From an uncultured Ruminococcus sp. (GTDB lineage: Bacteria > Bacillota > Clostridia > Oscillospirales > Acutalibacteraceae), in NCBI GenBank assembly GCA_902785425.1, contig CACZYP010000014.1:1-37880 (forward strand): a stretch of DNA of 37,880 nt, read 5' to 3'. The position numbers and the translations under genes are program-made. Below, piece by piece: positions 1 through 8,274 of the stretch (position 1 is the stretch's first letter; each line of letters begins with the position of its first letter). The notes below the pieces were generated by a model, which saw only the letters and a program-made list of their open reading frames with translations, ran no database searches and was not told the origin of the DNA.

Positions 1-61
1 CGGAGCAAGCTATCATAAATCAAAGTGTGTAACGCATATCCGTCTGCGGACACTGTCCGCA

Positions 62-115
62 AATCTGACGGCGCAATATGGGCACTCGATTTAATCAGTA
101 CTTCCTTAAGACAAT
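62..115 (+). repeat. Degenerate direct repeat, copy 1 (partner at 3371-3423)
   Basis: This stretch begins AATCTGACGGCGCA and runs through a GGCACT block to an ACAATT tail. It lines up with 3371-3423 with nearly the same spacing; roughly two thirds of bases agree by eye. In both places it lies directly next to an element of the hairpin-cassette family. No gene is visible in 1-123. Confidence 0.5.
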
Positions 116-123
116 TACTTTAC

Positions 124-304
124 AAATTGAAAACGGAAAATTGGAAATAGAAAATTGCGGAGTCGCTTCGCTCCCGATTTTATATTTTACTTTAATATAA
201 TACTCATTCTTCTGTATCAAATAAAGTCTGACTTTGTGATAACTAATACAGATATAACTCGGCGCAGCCGAGTTCCGCAATTTTCCATTTTCAATTTTCC
301 ATTT
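124..304. repeat. Hairpin-cassette inverted-repeat element, copy 1
   Basis: The left arm is a run of GGAAAATTG-like units ending in ATTGCGG, followed by the hairpin cassette GGAGTCGCTTCGCTCC (159-174). The right end mirrors this: cassette AACTCGGC-GCA-GCCGAGTT (256-274, 8 bp stem, 3-base loop), then CCGCAATT and TTCCATTTTC-type units complementary to the left arm. The A/T-rich middle, read on the minus strand, resembles the core of the copy at 12371-12566 (shared GTATTAGTT, CAAAGT and ACTTTA blocks). It abuts the leader of the decarboxylase gene and carries no gene of its own. Confidence 0.75.
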
Positions 305-325
305 AATAACCGGGGGTGTATCTTC

Positions 326-1732
326 GTGAAATATATGAAAAACGACGGGCTTTATTATTCTTTGGAAAGCTATTCTAATACGAAAGCTTATCCGTTCCAT
401 ATGCCCGGACATAAGCGAAATACCGGCTTGCTCGGAAAGGCGATGCCGTTTAATATCGACATTACAGAGATAAACGGCTTTGATGATCTTCACAATGCCG
501 ACGGCATACTCAAAAAGGTCAGCGAAAAGGCACAGGCGCTTTACAACAGCGACAGATCGTTCATCCTTGTCAACGGCAGCACATGCGGTATACTTGCTGC
601 GATAACATCGGTCGTACACAGAGGCAGCACTGTTATTGCGGCTCGTAACTGCCATAAGTCGGTATACAATGCGTGCGCTTTGTCGGAGCTTGACGTTCGC
701 TTCGTATATCCGCCCGTAACAAAAAGCGGTGTGTGCGGCAGCATTTCGCCCGAAAGCATCCGCTGTGCGCTCGAAGAGTGCTCCGATCCGAAGGCTGTTA
801 TAATCACCTCGCCGACGTATGAGGGCGTTATCAGCGATGTTGAGACTATTGCACGTATCTGCCACGAAAGAAACGCAGTGCTTATTGTTGATAATGCTCA
901 CGGCGCTCATCTGCCTTTCTGCACATTCGGCAAGAAGGGCGACCCGATAAGCAGCGGTGCGGATATCGTTGTATCGAGCCTTCATAAAACGCTTCCTGCG
1001 CTTACGCAGACATCTGTTGCTCATGTGATGGGCGACAGGGCAGACCCGGAGAGATTCGCAAAATATCTTTCTGTTTTCGAGACAAGCAGCCCGTCTTATG
1101 TGCTGATGGCTTCGATAGATGCGTGCCTTGATTTTACTAAATCATGTAAAAAGCAGTTTGCTTATTACGAGAATGAGCTTTCGGAATTTTCAAAGAAAAT
1201 GAGCAAGCTCGAAAAGCTTAAAATACTGTGCGCAGGCAATGATACGATCGAGAAAAACGGCTTCTACTCGTTTGACAGAGGCAAGATAGTTATAGAGACT
1301 GACGGCACCACTCTTTCGGGTGTGGAGCTTTCGGAAATTCTTCGGGATGAATACTCGCTTGAGCTTGAAATGGCGTACCCGAACTATGCGCTTGCAATGA
1401 CGAGTGTCTGTGATACGGCAGACGGAATGAAGCGGCTTGCCGACGCTCTGCTTGAAATAGACAAAAAGGTAACAAGATCAAAAGGCAAGCAGGCGTTCCC
1501 GTCGCTGCCTAAGCCGATGAGAATACGCATGACGAATGCCGAGATAGACATGCTCCCCGATCTGGAGCTTACAAGGGAGCAGGCTGCAAGCGGCAGATAT
1601 ATAAGCCACAAGTACATCTATGCGTATCCGCCGGGAGTACCTATAGCGGCGCCCGGTGAGATAATCGGAATGTTTGAATACGAGTATATCGAGATGCTCA
1701 AAAAGAGCGGCGTCAATATAGTTGTAAAGTAA
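326..1732 (+). CDS. Orn/Lys/Arg decarboxylase-type PLP enzyme
   Basis: Fold-type-I PLP-dependent decarboxylase of the ornithine/lysine/arginine decarboxylase group, expected in the cytosol, where it would turn a basic amino acid into a polyamine precursor. Visible family marks are the N-terminal FHMPGHKRN, the cofactor-binding DNAHGAH, the SSLHKT motif whose lysine should hold PLP, and a C-terminal YPPGVP. At 468 residues it matches the short Gram-positive forms (YaaO/SpeA-like) rather than the roughly 710-residue enterobacterial inducible enzymes. The start chosen is GTG at 326, 8 bases after GGGGGTG; ATG at 335 is the alternative. The frame stays open upstream to 155, but that part is repeat-element sequence and not protein-like. 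Substrate cannot be told from sequence. The family call is firm. Confidence 0.85.
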   Translation: MKYMKNDGLYYSLESYSNTKAYPFHMPGHKRNTGLLGKAMPFNIDITEINGFDDLHNADGILKKVSEKAQALYNSDRSFILVNGSTCGILAAITSVVHRGSTVIAARNCHKSVYNACALSELDVRFVYPPVTKSGVCGSISPESIRCALEECSDPKAVIITSPTYEGVISDVETIARICHERNAVLIVDNAHGAHLPFCTFGKKGDPISSGADIVVSSLHKTLPALTQTSVAHVMGDRADPERFAKYLSVFETSSPSYVLMASIDACLDFTKSCKKQFAYYENELSEFSKKMSKLEKLKILCAGNDTIEKNGFYSFDRGKIVIETDGTTLSGVELSEILRDEYSLELEMAYPNYALAMTSVCDTADGMKRLADALLEIDKKVTRSKGKQAFPSLPKPMRIRMTNAEIDMLPDLELTREQAASGRYISHKYIYAYPPGVPIAAPGEIIGMFEYEYIEMLKKSGVNIVVK

Positions 1733-1779
1733 TGTATTTTCACAAAAAACGATAGACAATATTGATACGCAAATGTGGG

Positions 1780-1814
1780 CGCTGCGGCAAATCGCAGCGT
1801 TCCTCAATTTTTTT
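1780..1814 (+). terminator. Possible terminator after the decarboxylase gene
   Basis: The stem CGCTGCG / CGCAGCG (1780-1786 with 1793-1799) has a six-base loop and is followed eight bases later by seven T (1808-1814). The gap before the T-run is long for a classical terminator, so read-through into the next gene is possible. Confidence 0.4.
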
Positions 1815-1833
1815 ACATAAAAGGTCGATGATC

Positions 1834-2769
1834 ATGGAGTTTTTAATTACCGTAACCACCGTAGGCGTTATGCTGATGTACAGTGCGCCCGGTTATGCGC
1901 TGGTGAAGTCAGGAAAAATAAAGTCCGAAAGCATTTCGGCGTTTGCAACGGTGCTTATGTACGTTTGTCAGTCATGCCTCGTTGTGTATTCGTTCCAGAA
2001 GGTCGATTATACGCCGCAGCTTTTCAAGAACATGCTGATATTCTTTGTGATGGCTGTAGCAATGCAGGCGCTGCTGCTCGGAGGGTACTACTTTTTGTTC
2101 CGCAAACGATACAAAAATGTGCGCTGGCGCATTGCGACAATAGCAGGCGTGTTCGGAAACTGTGCATTCATGGGTGTTCCGATACTTGAGCACCTTCTGC
2201 CGCATTATCCGACGGCTGTTGTTTTCTCCGCCGTTTACAGCATTTCGATGAACCTGCTCGGCTGGACGCTCGCCTCGGCAATTATCGCAAACGACAAAAA
2301 GTACATCAGACCACGCAATTTCTTTTTCAATCCGTCTATGATAGCGCTTTATGTTGCACTGCCGCTGTTTTTTACGCACACATACATCGGCGGCAACGTT
2401 TTCGGAGACGCCGTATTTCTGCTTGCACGCATGACAACACCGCTGTGCATGCTCATAATGGGAATGCGCCTTGCTACCGTGCCGCTTTCAAAAGTAGTAA
2501 CGTCAAAGCTCAACTACTTTGTCCTTTTGATGAAGCAGTTCATAATGCCGCTTATAGGTCTTGTCGTCGTTTACTTTCTTCCTGTTGAGCACAATATGAA
2601 GCTCACGTTCTACATAATCTGCTGCTGCCCTGTGGCAAGCGTTGTGCTCAACTACTCCGAGATGATCGGAGAGGGACAGGACACGGCAGCGAATCTTGTT
2701 CTGTTCGGCACGTTCTCTTCGATAATCACGATACCGGTGATGATGACGCTTTCGGGGCTTATCAAATAA
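1834..2769 (+). CDS. AEC-family transporter (auxin efflux carrier type)
   Basis: Integral membrane carrier of 311 residues with about ten hydrophobic segments in the two-halves pattern of the auxin efflux carrier / malate permease family (Mem_trans). Recognisable pieces are the N-terminal helix ending in SAPGYALVKSGKI, the mid-protein GNCAFMGVPIL motif that breaks a helix in this fold, and LGWTLASAI. Bacterial members export or import small organic acids; the substrate here is unknown. ATG 1834 is preferred over ATG 1828 because AAAGG (1820-1824) is 9 bases upstream of it. The gene follows the decarboxylase by 101 bp, past a weak terminator, so co-expression is possible. Its stop codon abuts the arm of a repeat element. 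Confidence 0.82.
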   Translation: MEFLITVTTVGVMLMYSAPGYALVKSGKIKSESISAFATVLMYVCQSCLVVYSFQKVDYTPQLFKNMLIFFVMAVAMQALLLGGYYFLFRKRYKNVRWRIATIAGVFGNCAFMGVPILEHLLPHYPTAVVFSAVYSISMNLLGWTLASAIIANDKKYIRPRNFFFNPSMIALYVALPLFFTHTYIGGNVFGDAVFLLARMTTPLCMLIMGMRLATVPLSKVVTSKLNYFVLLMKQFIMPLIGLVVVYFLPVEHNMKLTFYIICCCPVASVVLNYSEMIGEGQDTAANLVLFGTFSSIITIPVMMTLSGLIK

Positions 2770-2886
2770 ATGGAAAATTGAAAATGAAAATGGAAAATGG
2801 AAAATTACGGAGTCGTTTCGCTCCTGTTTTATAATTGACAATTGCGGAAGCACTTTATGCTTGATTTGTATTGCTGTATCGGTAAA
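2770..2886. repeat. Hairpin-cassette element, copy 2 (two left halves in tandem)
   Basis: Directly after the transporter stop codon come GGAAAATTG/GGAAAATGG units, then ACGG and the cassette GGAGTCGTTTCGCTCC (2809-2824). A second half follows: TTGACAATTGCGG, an AAGCAC-type cassette degraded to AAGCACTTTATGCTT, and an A/T-rich tail. There is no matching right half, so the copy looks truncated or rearranged. The second half (2835-2886) recurs as a direct repeat at 3415-3466. Confidence 0.65.
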
Positions 2887-2904
2887 CCAAAATTCACAAA
2901 AGCA

Positions 2905-3130
2905 GCCGCACGCCGTCAACGGTGGCGTGCGGCGGAATGGTTGGATAAAACCATTATGTGTGATAAAGCTGACTAACCATATTCATCGCCAAAAGTCTGT
3001 GGGGATTCTTAAGGGGGACGTCGTTTGCGTGAATTTCCCTGCCCATTGCACAAAAGCAGGCTCTGCGTCCCCCTTAAGGGCGTTTTTGCTTACTTTTGCC
3101 GCCCAGCAAAAGTAAGTTGCCGCCCGGCAA
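2905..3130. repeat. Cluster of perfect palindromes in a gene-free stretch
   Basis: Four perfect inverted repeats follow one another: GCCGCACGCC / GGCGTGCGGC (2905-2914 with 2924-2933), CTTAAGGGGGACG / CGTCCCCCTTAAG (3008-3020 with 3066-3078, 45 bases between arms), CTTACTTTTGC / GCAAAAGTAAG (3089-3099 with 3106-3116) and TTGCC / GGCAA (3117-3121 with 3126-3130). No open frame here has a credible ribosome site or family match. It may be a decayed mobile palindromic element; a CTTACTTTTC / GAAAAG relic near 12567 looks related. Confidence 0.6.
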
Positions 3131-3370
3131 TGGAGGGCAAAAAGAAGTAGAATATTACGGGAAAGCAGACTCGAAGAATATAGCTGATGCTTCTATAAAC
3201 CAAACAGCATTATTATTTGAGGCAACATCGTACAAATGACCGCCCGACGGCTCAGCACCAAGTCTGCTTGCGTATTTAGTCTCGGCTGCCGTCTCGGTCG
3301 GTGCTTCTGCTGCGCAGAGATCTCCACCGGAGATTCGCACCCTGCGGTCGGGTCTGCCAATCTGACGAAT

Positions 3371-3466
3371 AATCTGACAGCGCATCTTTGGCACTGCATT
3401 TATGCGGTATTGCTTTGACAATTGCGTAAGTACTTCGTGCTGGATTATATATAGTGTTTCGGTAAG
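3371..3466 (+). repeat. Composite direct repeat, copy 2
   Basis: Two repeats meet here. Bases 3371-3423 match 62-115, and 3415-3466 match 2835-2886 (38 of 52 positions identical by hand count, no gaps). The second contains the TTGACAATTGCG block and an AAG-ACTTCGTGCT-like cassette. The surrounding gap (2770-3764) has no gene that can be supported. Confidence 0.55.
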
Positions 3467-3626
3467 TATAGATAATGCTTTGAGAGCAGCTTTAAGCAAA
3501 GTTTGTGCAGTGATGCCTAAAAAACAATGAATGTGAGATAATAAACAAAAGATAAGAAAATTTTTCGCACAATTATCCCCAAAATATGTATATCTAAGCG
3601 AAAATTCGCTAAGTTCTCAAAAATCG

Positions 3627-3655
3627 TTGACAAATGAACAGCGGAATGATAAAAT
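3627..3655 (+). promoter_or_regulatory. Sigma-A-type promoter for the purine cluster
   Basis: TTGACA (3627-3632) and TAAAAT (3650-3655) are separated by exactly 17 bases. Transcription would begin near 3662, giving a leader of about 100 nt before purE. That leader holds a perfect small hairpin, CGGCA-GTT-TGCCG, and an AGCG-GATCTT-CGCT stem followed by seven T inside a GCAGC / GCTGC outer stem, which might act as an attenuator. No purine, ZTP or PRPP riboswitch consensus was recognised. Confidence 0.7.
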
Positions 3656-3764
3656 TATTTCGGAGTGAGCGGCAGTTTGCCGTGTCACAAGTTTCGATTT
3701 TTTCTGAGCAGCTTCGAGCGGATCTTCGCTTTTTTTGCTGCCATAGACGGAGGTTGATTTATCA

Positions 3765-4256
3765 ATGAAAAAGGTTGCCGTTATCATGGGCAGCGACAGC
3801 GATCTGCCTGTTGTTGAAAAAGCGATCAACAAGCTTAAGGAATACGGTGTGCCGAGCGAGGTACATGTATATTCCGCTCACAGAACTCCCGTTGAGGCGA
3901 GAGATTTTGCACTTGCAGCAAGAGAGAACGGTTTCGGCGCTATCATCTGCGCAGCAGGTATGGCGGCTCATCTTGCAGGCGCATTCGCCGCAAACACAAC
4001 GCTCCCCGTTATCGGTATCCCCGTAAAGGGCGGCGCAGTTGACGGTATGGACGCACTTTTGTCCACAGTTCAGATGCCCACGGGCATTCCCGTTGCAACT
4101 GTAGCGATAAACGGTGCAGCAAACGCAGCAGTTCTTGCGGTACAGATGCTTGCTATCTCCGACGAAGAGCTTGCAGCGAAGCTTGACGCAGAGCGTAAGA
4201 AGAACGCAGAGGGTGTTCTTGCAAAGGATAAGGCTGTTGCGGAAAAGTATAATTGA
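3765..4256 (+). CDS. purE: N5-carboxyaminoimidazole ribonucleotide mutase PurE
   Basis: Cytosolic enzyme of de novo purine synthesis that makes CAIR (4-carboxy-AIR). Visible motifs are the N-terminal phosphate-binding GSDSDLP, SAHRTP with the conserved His, AAGMAAHLAG, and the late GIPVKGGAVDGMDALLS. SAHRTP places it closer to class I (the PurK-dependent mutase) than to class II (SAHKT). No purK is present in the window, so the source of N5-CAIR is not shown here. The length of 163 residues is normal. ATG 3765 follows GGAGG (3749-3753) by 11 bases. It is the first gene of the cluster, behind a clear promoter. Confidence 0.95.
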   Translation: MKKVAVIMGSDSDLPVVEKAINKLKEYGVPSEVHVYSAHRTPVEARDFALAARENGFGAIICAAGMAAHLAGAFAANTTLPVIGIPVKGGAVDGMDALLSTVQMPTGIPVATVAINGAANAAVLAVQMLAISDEELAAKLDAERKKNAEGVLAKDKAVAEKYN

Positions 4257-4300
4257 TTTGTAATTGAAAGCTTATCAAGATTACCGGAGGATCGTTCAAG

Positions 4301-4555
4301 ATGGAAAAGGCAATTCAGATAAACGAAAGCATCGCTAAAAGTGAATTTGCTGCAGGCAGTATGACAGACTGTCTTGTTTCGTCTTGTTTTATGGGAGATA
4401 TATGCGGTATAGAACACCTCATTATTCCTCACGGCTTTGGCAGCAGAAACGGGAATTCGGATACAGAACGTTTTCACCGCTTTATAATGAGCGGCTCAAA
4501 AGACGTTTGCAAAAACGGCATGAAGCGTTTTTGCAGTGAACAGTTTTATATTTGA
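4301..4555 (+). CDS. Hypothetical 84-residue protein between purE and purF
   Basis: The frame starts 10 bases after a good GGAGG and runs to a stop at 4555. No family is recognised: there is no signal peptide, no membrane segment, and the five cysteines form no obvious pair motif. Against it, the 3' third overlaps a perfect 10 bp stem-loop (4508-4535) that may be selected as RNA, and no similar protein comes to mind in other purine operons. It may be a small real gene or only part of a structured spacer upstream of purF. Confidence 0.35.
   Translation: MEKAIQINESIAKSEFAAGSMTDCLVSSCFMGDICGIEHLIIPHGFGSRNGNSDTERFHRFIMSGSKDVCKNGMKRFCSEQFYI
4508..4535 (+). other. Perfect 10 bp stem-loop in the purE-purF spacer
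   Basis: TGCAAAAACG (4508-4517) pairs exactly with CGTTTTTGCA (4526-4535) around an eight-base loop. It lies in the end of the hypothetical small frame and 30 bases before a second perfect hairpin. It has no T-run of its own, so it is not a terminator by itself. Confidence 0.55.
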
Positions 4556-4564
4556 ACCAAACGA

Positions 4565-4604
4565 CCGTACCCGTGTATTCGGGTACGGCGATTGAGCTTT
4601 TTTT
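4565..4604 (+). terminator. Terminator-like hairpin upstream of purF
   Basis: CCGTACCCG (4565-4573) pairs perfectly with CGGGTACGG (4580-4588) around a six-base loop; a run of seven T lies at 4598-4604, nine bases after the stem. The spacing is loose, so partial termination, an attenuator, or mRNA processing between purE and purF are all possible. Confidence 0.45.
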
Positions 4605-4638
4605 GAAATGAATATTTTGTTGGGAGTATGATATTATT

Positions 4639-6117
4639 ATGATGAATGAAACCGGCAAGCTCCACGAGGAATGCGGCGTTTTCGGTGTGTTCTGCAACGA
4701 GCATTCGGACGTAGCGTCCACAGCTTATTACGGGCTGTTTGCTCTTCAGCACAGAGGCCAGGAGGGCTGCGGCATCGCCATCAATAACGACGGTGTTATA
4801 ACCTGCTACAAAGATCTCGGCCTTGTAAACGATGTGTTCACTCACGATGTATTGACAAAGCTCGGTCACGGCAACATGGCTGTCGGTCATGTTCGCTACG
4901 GCACAACGGGCAACAACGACCGTGCAAACGTTCAGCCGATGGTCGTAAACCACGTTAAGGGCAGAATGGCTCTTGCGTGCAACGGCAATCTTGTAAACTC
5001 TTCGGAGCTTCGTGAGGAGCTGGAGCTTCAGGGTTCCATTTTTCACACAACGAGCGATACCGAAGTGATCCCGTACCTCATCACGAAGGAAAGACTTAAC
5101 GCTCCGTCGATCGAAGAGGCTGTAAACAGAGCGATGAATCGCCTCGACGGCGCATACTCTCTCGTTGTAATGTCGCCTTCAAAGCTTATTGCGGCACGTG
5201 ACCCGAGAGGCTTCCGTCCGCTTTGCTACGGAAAGACAGAGGACGGCAGATATATCGTCGCTTCGGAAACATGCGCACTCGATGCTGTAGGCGCTAAGTT
5301 CATAAGAGACGTTCTACCCGGTGAGATCGTTGTGTTCAGCGAGGACGAGATCCGCTCAATCAAGGATCACTGCGGTGAGAAGCCGCAGACGCTGTGCATT
5401 TTCGAGCACATCTACTTTGCAAGACCCGACTCTATTGTTGACGGCATGAGTGTTCACGCCGCAAGAGTAAAGGCAGGCGAGCTGCTTGCAAAGGCTCACC
5501 CTGTAGATGCAGATGTAGTTATCGGCGTTCCCGATTCAGGTCTTGACGCAGCGATCGGTTATGCAAAGGCTTCGGGCATTCCCTACGGCATCGGTTTCAT
5601 CAAGAATAAATACATAGGCAGGACTTTTATCGCTCCCGGTCAGAAATCGAGAGAGGATAAGGTAAAGATAAAGCTCAACCCCATCGCTGATGTGGTTGCG
5701 GGCAAAAGAGTAGTAATGGTCGATGACTCCATCGTTCGAGGCACAACGAGCGCACGCATCGTTCGCCTCATCAGAGAGGCAGGCGCTACGGAAGTTCATG
5801 TTCGTTCAAGTGCGCCTCCGTTCATCGCACCGTGCTTCTACGGCGTTGACATCGACTCGAAAGAAAACCTCATCGCCTGTAAGCATTCCATTGACGAGAT
5901 CTGCGAGATAATCGGCGCAGATACGCTCGGCTACCTCAGATATGAGGACGTTAAGAAGATCGCTGAAAACGGTAACTGCAAGGGCTTCTGTCTTGCTTGC
6001 TTTGACGAGAAGTACCCGACGAAGATACCGTCGTCACCGAATAAAAACAAATTTGAACAGCCAATTCCGAGAGAACTCAAGGACGAAAAAAAGAATAAGA
6101 AAAAGGGAGAAGAATAA
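4639..6117 (+). CDS. purF: Amidophosphoribosyltransferase PurF
   Basis: First committed enzyme of de novo purine synthesis: PRPP plus glutamine gives phosphoribosylamine. The N-terminal [10 protein letters not shown] shows that a short propeptide must be removed to expose the Ntn-type catalytic cysteine. The glutaminase part continues with [16 protein letters not shown] and the NGNLVN loop. The PRPP-binding [13 protein letters not shown] lies in the C-terminal phosphoribosyltransferase half. Cysteines at [13 protein letters not shown], at IACKHS and in the late FCLACF pair suggest the 4Fe-4S cluster known from Bacillus PurF. It has 492 residues with a lysine-rich tail. The stop overlaps the purM start (TAATG). 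ATG 4639 follows GGGAG by 12 bases; ATG 4642 is also possible. Confidence 0.96.
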   Translation: MMNETGKLHEECGVFGVFCNEHSDVASTAYYGLFALQHRGQEGCGIAINNDGVITCYKDLGLVNDVFTHDVLTKLGHGNMAVGHVRYGTTGNNDRANVQPMVVNHVKGRMALACNGNLVNSSELREELELQGSIFHTTSDTEVIPYLITKERLNAPSIEEAVNRAMNRLDGAYSLVVMSPSKLIAARDPRGFRPLCYGKTEDGRYIVASETCALDAVGAKFIRDVLPGEIVVFSEDEIRSIKDHCGEKPQTLCIFEHIYFARPDSIVDGMSVHAARVKAGELLAKAHPVDADVVIGVPDSGLDAAIGYAKASGIPYGIGFIKNKYIGRTFIAPGQKSREDKVKIKLNPIADVVAGKRVVMVDDSIVRGTTSARIVRLIREAGATEVHVRSSAPPFIAPCFYGVDIDSKENLIACKHSIDEICEIIGADTLGYLRYEDVKKIAENGNCKGFCLACFDEKYPTKIPSSPNKNKFEQPIPRELKDEKKNKKKGEE

Positions 6118-7154
6118 TGAAAAGCTGCAGTGAAAGTTATAAGGCCGCAGGCGTAGACATTACAGCAGGCTACAAGGCCGTTGAACTGATGAAGAGCCAC
6201 ATCGCAAAAACCATGACATCGGGCGTTGTTTCCGATATCGGAGGATTTGGCGGACTCTTTGAGCTTGATATGACAAACATCACACGCCCCGTTCTTGTAT
6301 CGGGTACGGACGGCGTAGGCACAAAGCTCAAGATCGCTTTCCTTATGGACAAGCATGACACAGTCGGTATCGACTGCGTTGCAATGTGCGTGAACGATAT
6401 CATCTGCTGCGGAGCAAAGCCGCAGTTCTTCCTCGATTACATCGCATGCGGCAAGAACGTTCCCGAGCGCATCGAGGCTATCGTTAAGGGAGTTGCGGAA
6501 GGCTGCGTTCAGTCCGGCTGCGCACTTGTAGGCGGCGAGACGGCAGAGATGCCCGGCTTCTACCCCGAAGACGAATACGACCTTGCAGGCTTCTCCGTAG
6601 GCGTTGTAGACAAGTCGAAGATCCTTGACAAAACTACAGTCAAGGCAGGCGACGCTATCATCGCTATCCCGTCGAGCGGCGTTCATTCAAACGGCTTCTC
6701 ACTCGTTCGTAAGGTGTTTGACGTTGAAAGCGCCGACATCAAGTCGCCCGTTGCAGAGCTTGGCGGCAAATCTGTAGGCGAGACTCTTCTCACACCTACA
6801 AAGATCTATGTAAAGCCTATCCTTGCTCTTCTTGACGAAGTTAAGGTGAAGTCGATCTCCCACATCACGGGCGGCGGTTTCTACGAGAATATCCCGAGAA
6901 GCCTTCCGAACGGCTGCACGGCAAAAATCGACAAGGCGGCTCTCAGAATACTCCCGATCTTCGATCTCATCATGAAGACAGGCAATATCCCCGAGAGAGA
7001 TATGTTCAACACGTTCAACATGGGCGTTGGCATGAGCGTTATCGTTGATAAGGCAGACGCAGAAAAGGCTGTCGAGATCCTCAAAGCAAACGGCGAGGAC
7101 GCTTATATCATGGGCGAAGTTGTAAACGGTGACGAGGGCGTTATCATAGAATAA
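6117..7154 (+). CDS. purM: Phosphoribosylformylglycinamidine cyclo-ligase PurM
   Basis: AIR synthetase, which closes FGAM to AIR with ATP in the cytosol. Family marks are [17 protein letters not shown] at the N-terminus, [19 protein letters not shown], the [13 protein letters not shown] nucleotide-binding region, [11 protein letters not shown], and HITGGGF near the C-terminal domain. The length of 345 residues is typical. Translation is coupled to purF: the ATG shares its first base with the purF TAA, and the AAGGGAG ribosome site lies inside purF. Confidence 0.96.
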   Translation: MKSCSESYKAAGVDITAGYKAVELMKSHIAKTMTSGVVSDIGGFGGLFELDMTNITRPVLVSGTDGVGTKLKIAFLMDKHDTVGIDCVAMCVNDIICCGAKPQFFLDYIACGKNVPERIEAIVKGVAEGCVQSGCALVGGETAEMPGFYPEDEYDLAGFSVGVVDKSKILDKTTVKAGDAIIAIPSSGVHSNGFSLVRKVFDVESADIKSPVAELGGKSVGETLLTPTKIYVKPILALLDEVKVKSISHITGGGFYENIPRSLPNGCTAKIDKAALRILPIFDLIMKTGNIPERDMFNTFNMGVGMSVIVDKADAEKAVEILKANGEDAYIMGEVVNGDEGVIIE

Positions 7155-7215
7155 TATTGAGGAGATGTTTTATCCTCTGATTTTCATGGCAGCAGGATAA
7201 AGCAAGCTTTAGAAA

Positions 7216-7587
7216 ATGGAAGAAGTCAGAAAAAACAAAAAAGAACTCAGATCAAGCGGATATATTACTCCGGGTGTAAGAACTTTTATTCTTATCGTAG
7301 GAATAATATTGGTGCTGATAAGTGTATACGAACTTACAAGATACAACTCTATTTCAGAACATATCAGTATTGAAAGAGAGTGTAATTTTATTAATACTGT
7401 AGAGATTCCTCGTTCGGATGGTAAGTTCCTTTCGAGTTTTCTTCAGCACGATCTGCCGGATCTGATAACGCTGTTTATCGGCGCTAAGATCGTATTTCTG
7501 ACTCACAGATTTCATGAAGAGTACATTTATTATTCTGACGAAACCAAGAGAAAGTATTATTCTCTTAACGGCGGTAAACCGCAGTAA
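7216..7587 (+). CDS. Hypothetical small membrane protein in the purine cluster
   Basis: 123 residues, not assigned to a family. It has a lysine-rich N-terminus, one strong membrane segment at about 22-44 (contains FILIVGIILVLISVYEL), a second weakly hydrophobic stretch near 80-97 (LPDLITLFIGAKIVFL), and a charged, tyrosine-rich C-terminus. It lies 61 bp after purM and 55 bp before purN, on the same strand. ATG 7216 has no clear ribosome site, only a distant AGGAT. Codon use is richer in A/T than in the flanking pur genes. Role unknown. Confidence 0.5.
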   Translation: MEEVRKNKKELRSSGYITPGVRTFILIVGIILVLISVYELTRYNSISEHISIERECNFINTVEIPRSDGKFLSSFLQHDLPDLITLFIGAKIVFLTHRFHEEYIYYSDETKRKYYSLNGGKPQ

Positions 7588-7642
7588 TATATATTTGACC
7601 CGATAGCTTTGTTTTCCGGAGAAGCTGTCGGCGGAGGTGCTT

Positions 7643-8257
7643 ATGAGCGACCGAAAAATTAAAATAGCCGTGTTCGTGTCGGGCGGCGGCACGAACTTAC
7701 AGGCTTTGATAGACAAGCAAAAAAGCGGAGTTATCGCAAGCGGCGAGATAAAGCTCGTTGTGTCGAGCAACAAAGACGCATATGCGCTGACCCGTGCCGA
7801 GAAAGCGAATATCCCGAGCGTTGTCGTTTCCAAAAAGGAGTGCGGCTCGCAGGAAGCTTTTGAAAAGAAGATCCTTGAATACTTGAAGGAATACGATATA
7901 GAGCTTATCGTGCTTGCAGGCTTTATGTGCATACTGAGCGAGAGCTTTACTTCAAAGTTCCCGAAAAGGATAATCAATGTTCACCCCTCGCTGATACCGT
8001 CGTTCTGCGGCAAAGGCTTCTACGGTCTTAAAGTGCATGAAGCGGCGCTCGGCTACGGCGTAAAGGTGACAGGCGCTACGGTGCATTTCGTTAACGAAGT
8101 GCCCGACGGCGGCGAGATAATCATGCAGAAAGCAGTTGAGGTACAGGACGGCGACACACCCGAAACGCTCCAGAAGCGTGTTATGGTGAACTCAGAATGG
8201 ATAATCCTGCCTCAATCAGTCGAAAAGGTATGCAGCCGTATCTTACACAACGGCTAA
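7643..8257 (+). CDS. purN: Phosphoribosylglycinamide formyltransferase PurN
   Basis: Transfers the formyl group of 10-formyl-THF to GAR. The protein shows the phosphate-binding VSGGGTNLQAL at the N-terminus, VLAGFMCIL, the catalytic NVHPSLIPSF (Asn and His) and VHFVNEVPDGG with the conserved Asp. The length of 204 residues is normal. ATG 7643 is chosen because GGAGG ends at 7637, five bases before it; the in-frame GTG at 7637 overlaps that ribosome site. Downstream fhs would supply its folate cofactor. The next gene follows after 17 bp. Confidence 0.95.
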   Translation: MSDRKIKIAVFVSGGGTNLQALIDKQKSGVIASGEIKLVVSSNKDAYALTRAEKANIPSVVVSKKECGSQEAFEKKILEYLKEYDIELIVLAGFMCILSESFTSKFPKRIINVHPSLIPSFCGKGFYGLKVHEAALGYGVKVTGATVHFVNEVPDGGEIIMQKAVEVQDGDTPETLQKRVMVNSEWIILPQSVEKVCSRILHNG

Positions 8258-8274
8258 CAATAAGGAGTGTGTTT

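Noticed and set aside
155-325. N-terminal extension of the decarboxylase
   Set aside because: The frame is open, but the sequence is repeat-element arm and core, and the ribosome site at 312-317 supports a later start.
95-1024. 309-codon open frame on the minus strand
   Set aside because: Overlaps the decarboxylase gene and a repeat element; no protein-like features.
2861-3115. 84-codon plus-strand frame in the gene-free gap
   Set aside because: No ribosome site, and it runs across perfect palindromes; better explained as repeat DNA.
3656-3764. Purine or ZTP riboswitch ahead of purE
   Set aside because: The conserved loops of these riboswitches are not found; only short hairpins are present.
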